Source: Cryptomeria japonica
Taxonomy: Eukaryota > Streptophyta > Pinopsida > Cupressales > Cupressaceae
Assembly (NCBI RefSeq): GCF_030272615.1
Contig: NC_081411.1
Span: 37,796,640 to 37,856,639, forward strand
DNA: 60,000 nucleotides
Reading direction: 5' to 3'
Shown in pieces: positions 58,110 to 60,000 of the stretch. Position 1 is the first letter of the stretch; the number at the start of each line of letters is the position of its first letter. The position numbers and the translations under genes were made by a program. Under the pieces are notes generated by a model. It worked only from the letters and a program-made list of their open reading frames with translations, did no database searches and had not been told where the DNA came from.

Positions 58110-59715
58110 TGTATGCAGGAAAAGTAGTGCAATGAAATGAAAATTACGAAATCATGACTATTCCACACACCAATGGAACTCTTGGTGCAAGTTATGGAGT
58201 GATATGGAATAGATCAACCTCCCAAGGGATGTTCCATTGTTCTCTATCTCACAAGACCCCTTAAGACAATGCCTTTACTCTCAAATCACTGAGCAAAGTG
58301 ACTTAGGGATGACAATCATGAGAATGAGGGATGCTTTGATCAATCTAACATGAATGCAATCCTAATATGCATGATATTAATAAAAAGATGAACTAAACTA
58401 GCATGCATATGATGATAAGATGAAAGGATTAGTAGGAAAACTATCCTAGCATATCATACTAGTCTACCATGATTATAAAAGTAAAGATGTTATGATTATT
58501 TCTATCAAAGAGAGGCTAAATGCTATATAAAGATGATTTAGATGCTTAACAAAATGTCTATAAGTTTGATGCTAAAGACTTGGATCTTAGAATGATAGAA
58601 GAAGGGCTCTATTTATAGGAAAAACAAGGCAATGAAGGTTTGAGATTGGATGATCCTATCAAGGGTTAGGATTGAAAGTTATCAATCCATGTTTAGAATT
58701 ATCACCAATGAAATGGTGACAATTGTCAACAAGAGACTGCTTGAGAGGAGATGTAAGAAGCATTAAATTCTTGAGAAGACCTCATGGTTACCTTAGAAGG
58801 AAAGGGTTAATGTTAGGTTAATATTACCCATTGGATAAAGCTTTTACCCAAAGGGTAAACTCTTGTGCAATGGTTAAAGGGATAACTAAGGGTAAAGCCA
58901 TGAATGCTTGATGAGACCCTTGGGTTAGAGGAAGATTGAGTTAGGCAAAAAGTCTCTAACCATGGCAAAATGGTTAGTTAACCACTAATGGTTTCAAAGA
59001 CTTTGGGGATCAATTTGTAAGAGTCCTTCCAAATTTGGGGGAACTCATTAAGTTAGCTTGTTGAAGGCATAAAGGCTTTAATACATTTGGAAGACTTTCC
59101 TCCAAATTTGAGAAGTGACATCCTCAAATTTAGGGAAAGGGGATAATTGAAGGGTTTAGGCTAATTGATTAGGATTAGATGGGTTCTAGAAGAACCTAGA
59201 AAGAGGGTTAGGAGGCAAGTGGGAGATGTAGGAGAATGCAAGTGGATGGAGGGTAATCTTAATTAAAATAAATTGCTATATTTCAACAAAATAGATGCAA
59301 GTGGGGGATTTACATAAATTAGATTTATTTATTTGAAGTGAACAATTTAAATAAATGTAAATTTAATTAAAAGGAGAGAGAGGGAATTTAATTAAATAAA
59401 GGGATTTATTCAATTAAATGATAAGAAAGGCCTAGGTGAATTTAATTAAATAAATTGAATAACTTATTTAATCAAATAGATGAATGTGGATGATTTAATT
59501 AAATTAGATTTAACTAAATAGAGGAATGAGAACAAAATGAAAATTAAATATTCATTTAGGAAAGTGGTCATTTTTATATGTCTACATATATAATAATCGT
59601 CATTCCACATGGAAAAGACACTACCTTGGAATAAAGGGAAGACACGAGTCTTTTGAGTCAACATGAAAGAGACCAAGAAAAGATCTCAATGCTTTGCATC
59701 ATCCCCAAGTAGACA
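58110..59715 (-). repeat. Probable 5' LTR of Gypsy M
   Basis: Non-coding, AT-rich. On the minus strand TATAAATAG (58609-58617) is a good TATA box about 500 bp before the putative primer site, as expected for a 5' LTR. The part at 59260-59530 is dense in TTTAATTAAA-like blocks. The outer (right) end could not be located. Spurious ORFs inside show no domain. Confidence 0.55.
58609..58617 (-). promoter_or_regulatory. TATA box in M LTR
   Basis: Minus-strand TATAAATAG followed by AGCCC; in the right place and direction to drive transcription towards the primer binding site at 58105. Confidence 0.6.
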
Positions 59716-59961
59716 TTGAGGGGAAGAACAAGGATACACATAGAAGAATGGTCACAAAAGAGCAAGAAAGAAGAGGGAGAAGAGATCTATGGTGCTAATG
59801 TTACTAATCTAGCACAACACCCACCTCTCAATCTTGCTGATCACTATTTCAGGAAGACGACCAACATGCTAGAGGAGCGAGATCGAGCATATCAGATGGA
59901 GCTATCACAAGATCAAAACAAGGACCATGTTTATGTGGTAAGTCACTTTGTTCGATTCTAG
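59716..59961 (+). CDS. Unrecognised short ORF
   Basis: 81 codons, ATG to TAG, rich in charged residues (HIEEWSQKSKKEEGEEI, then MLEERDRAYQMELSQDQNK). No known motif. The sequence has amphipathic character, so it may be a fragment of a larger gene continuing past the window or a chance ORF beside the M LTR. A stop follows, and no further coding signal is seen to 60000. Confidence 0.3.
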   Translation: MRGRTRIHIEEWSQKSKKEEGEEIYGANVTNLAQHPPLNLADHYFRKTTNMLEERDRAYQMELSQDQNKDHVYVVSHFVRF

Positions 59962-60000
59962 GAGCTAGGATTATGGTTTGTGAAAATTCAGTTGATAAAT

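Overview
The window is a stack of decayed plant LTR retrotransposons inserted into one another. No host gene, rRNA, tRNA or CRISPR array could be supported. The initiator-Met-type primer binding sites (TGGTATCAGAGC and variants), plant-type Copia and Ty3/Gypsy polyproteins, a chromodomain integrase tail, a Tat-like pol with a second RNase H, and long AT-rich LTRs all point to a land plant with a large, repeat-rich genome. A gymnosperm would fit, but that is inference, not shown by the sequence.

Layout. 1-1251: 3' end and 3' LTR of an element entering from the left (A). 1252-4873: minus-strand Gypsy 3' region and pol (L-left). At 4874 a plus-strand Copia (C) begins. Its 5' LTR is split at 4970-21692 by a minus-strand Gypsy derivative without RT or integrase (G). 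G's 3' LTR is itself split by Copia B (5045-13830, carrying a TSD-flanked LTR-like insert at 9396-10961) and by a tandem TRIM (14314-14862). C resumes at 21693 and its gag is broken at 23034 by a plus-strand Gypsy (E). E's gag is broken by Copia D (25260-33194, itself carrying a solo LTR at 26432-27695). After E's protease comes a gag-only LTR element (F, 34332 to about 48129). F's gag is split by a putative 3.2-kb solo LTR (I, 35854-45742), which contains Copia H (38835-45533). 48130-51005 is a chromovirus pol (J) followed by its 3' LTR. 52952-55690 is a minus-strand Gypsy gag (L-right). 55.9-60 kb holds leaders and LTRs of minus-strand Gypsy elements, with two arrays of a motif repeated every 21 bp.

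Target-site duplications read directly support the order of insertion: ATATG (D), GGAAC (solo LTR in D), GAGAG (H), AAAGG (I), TTGAA (insert in B), and near-perfect ones for G and the TRIM. The longest chain is C > E > F > I > H.

All coding regions are pseudogenes. Copias D and H are one family and are near complete; B and C are a related family. D and H often differ by CAG/TAG or TGG/TAG, as expected from deamination of methylated cytosine. The least explained features are the two 21-bp-periodic arrays, the Gypsy that reads in register across F although its end LTRs differ, the gag-only element F with a second unknown ORF, and the acidic repeat ORF of G.
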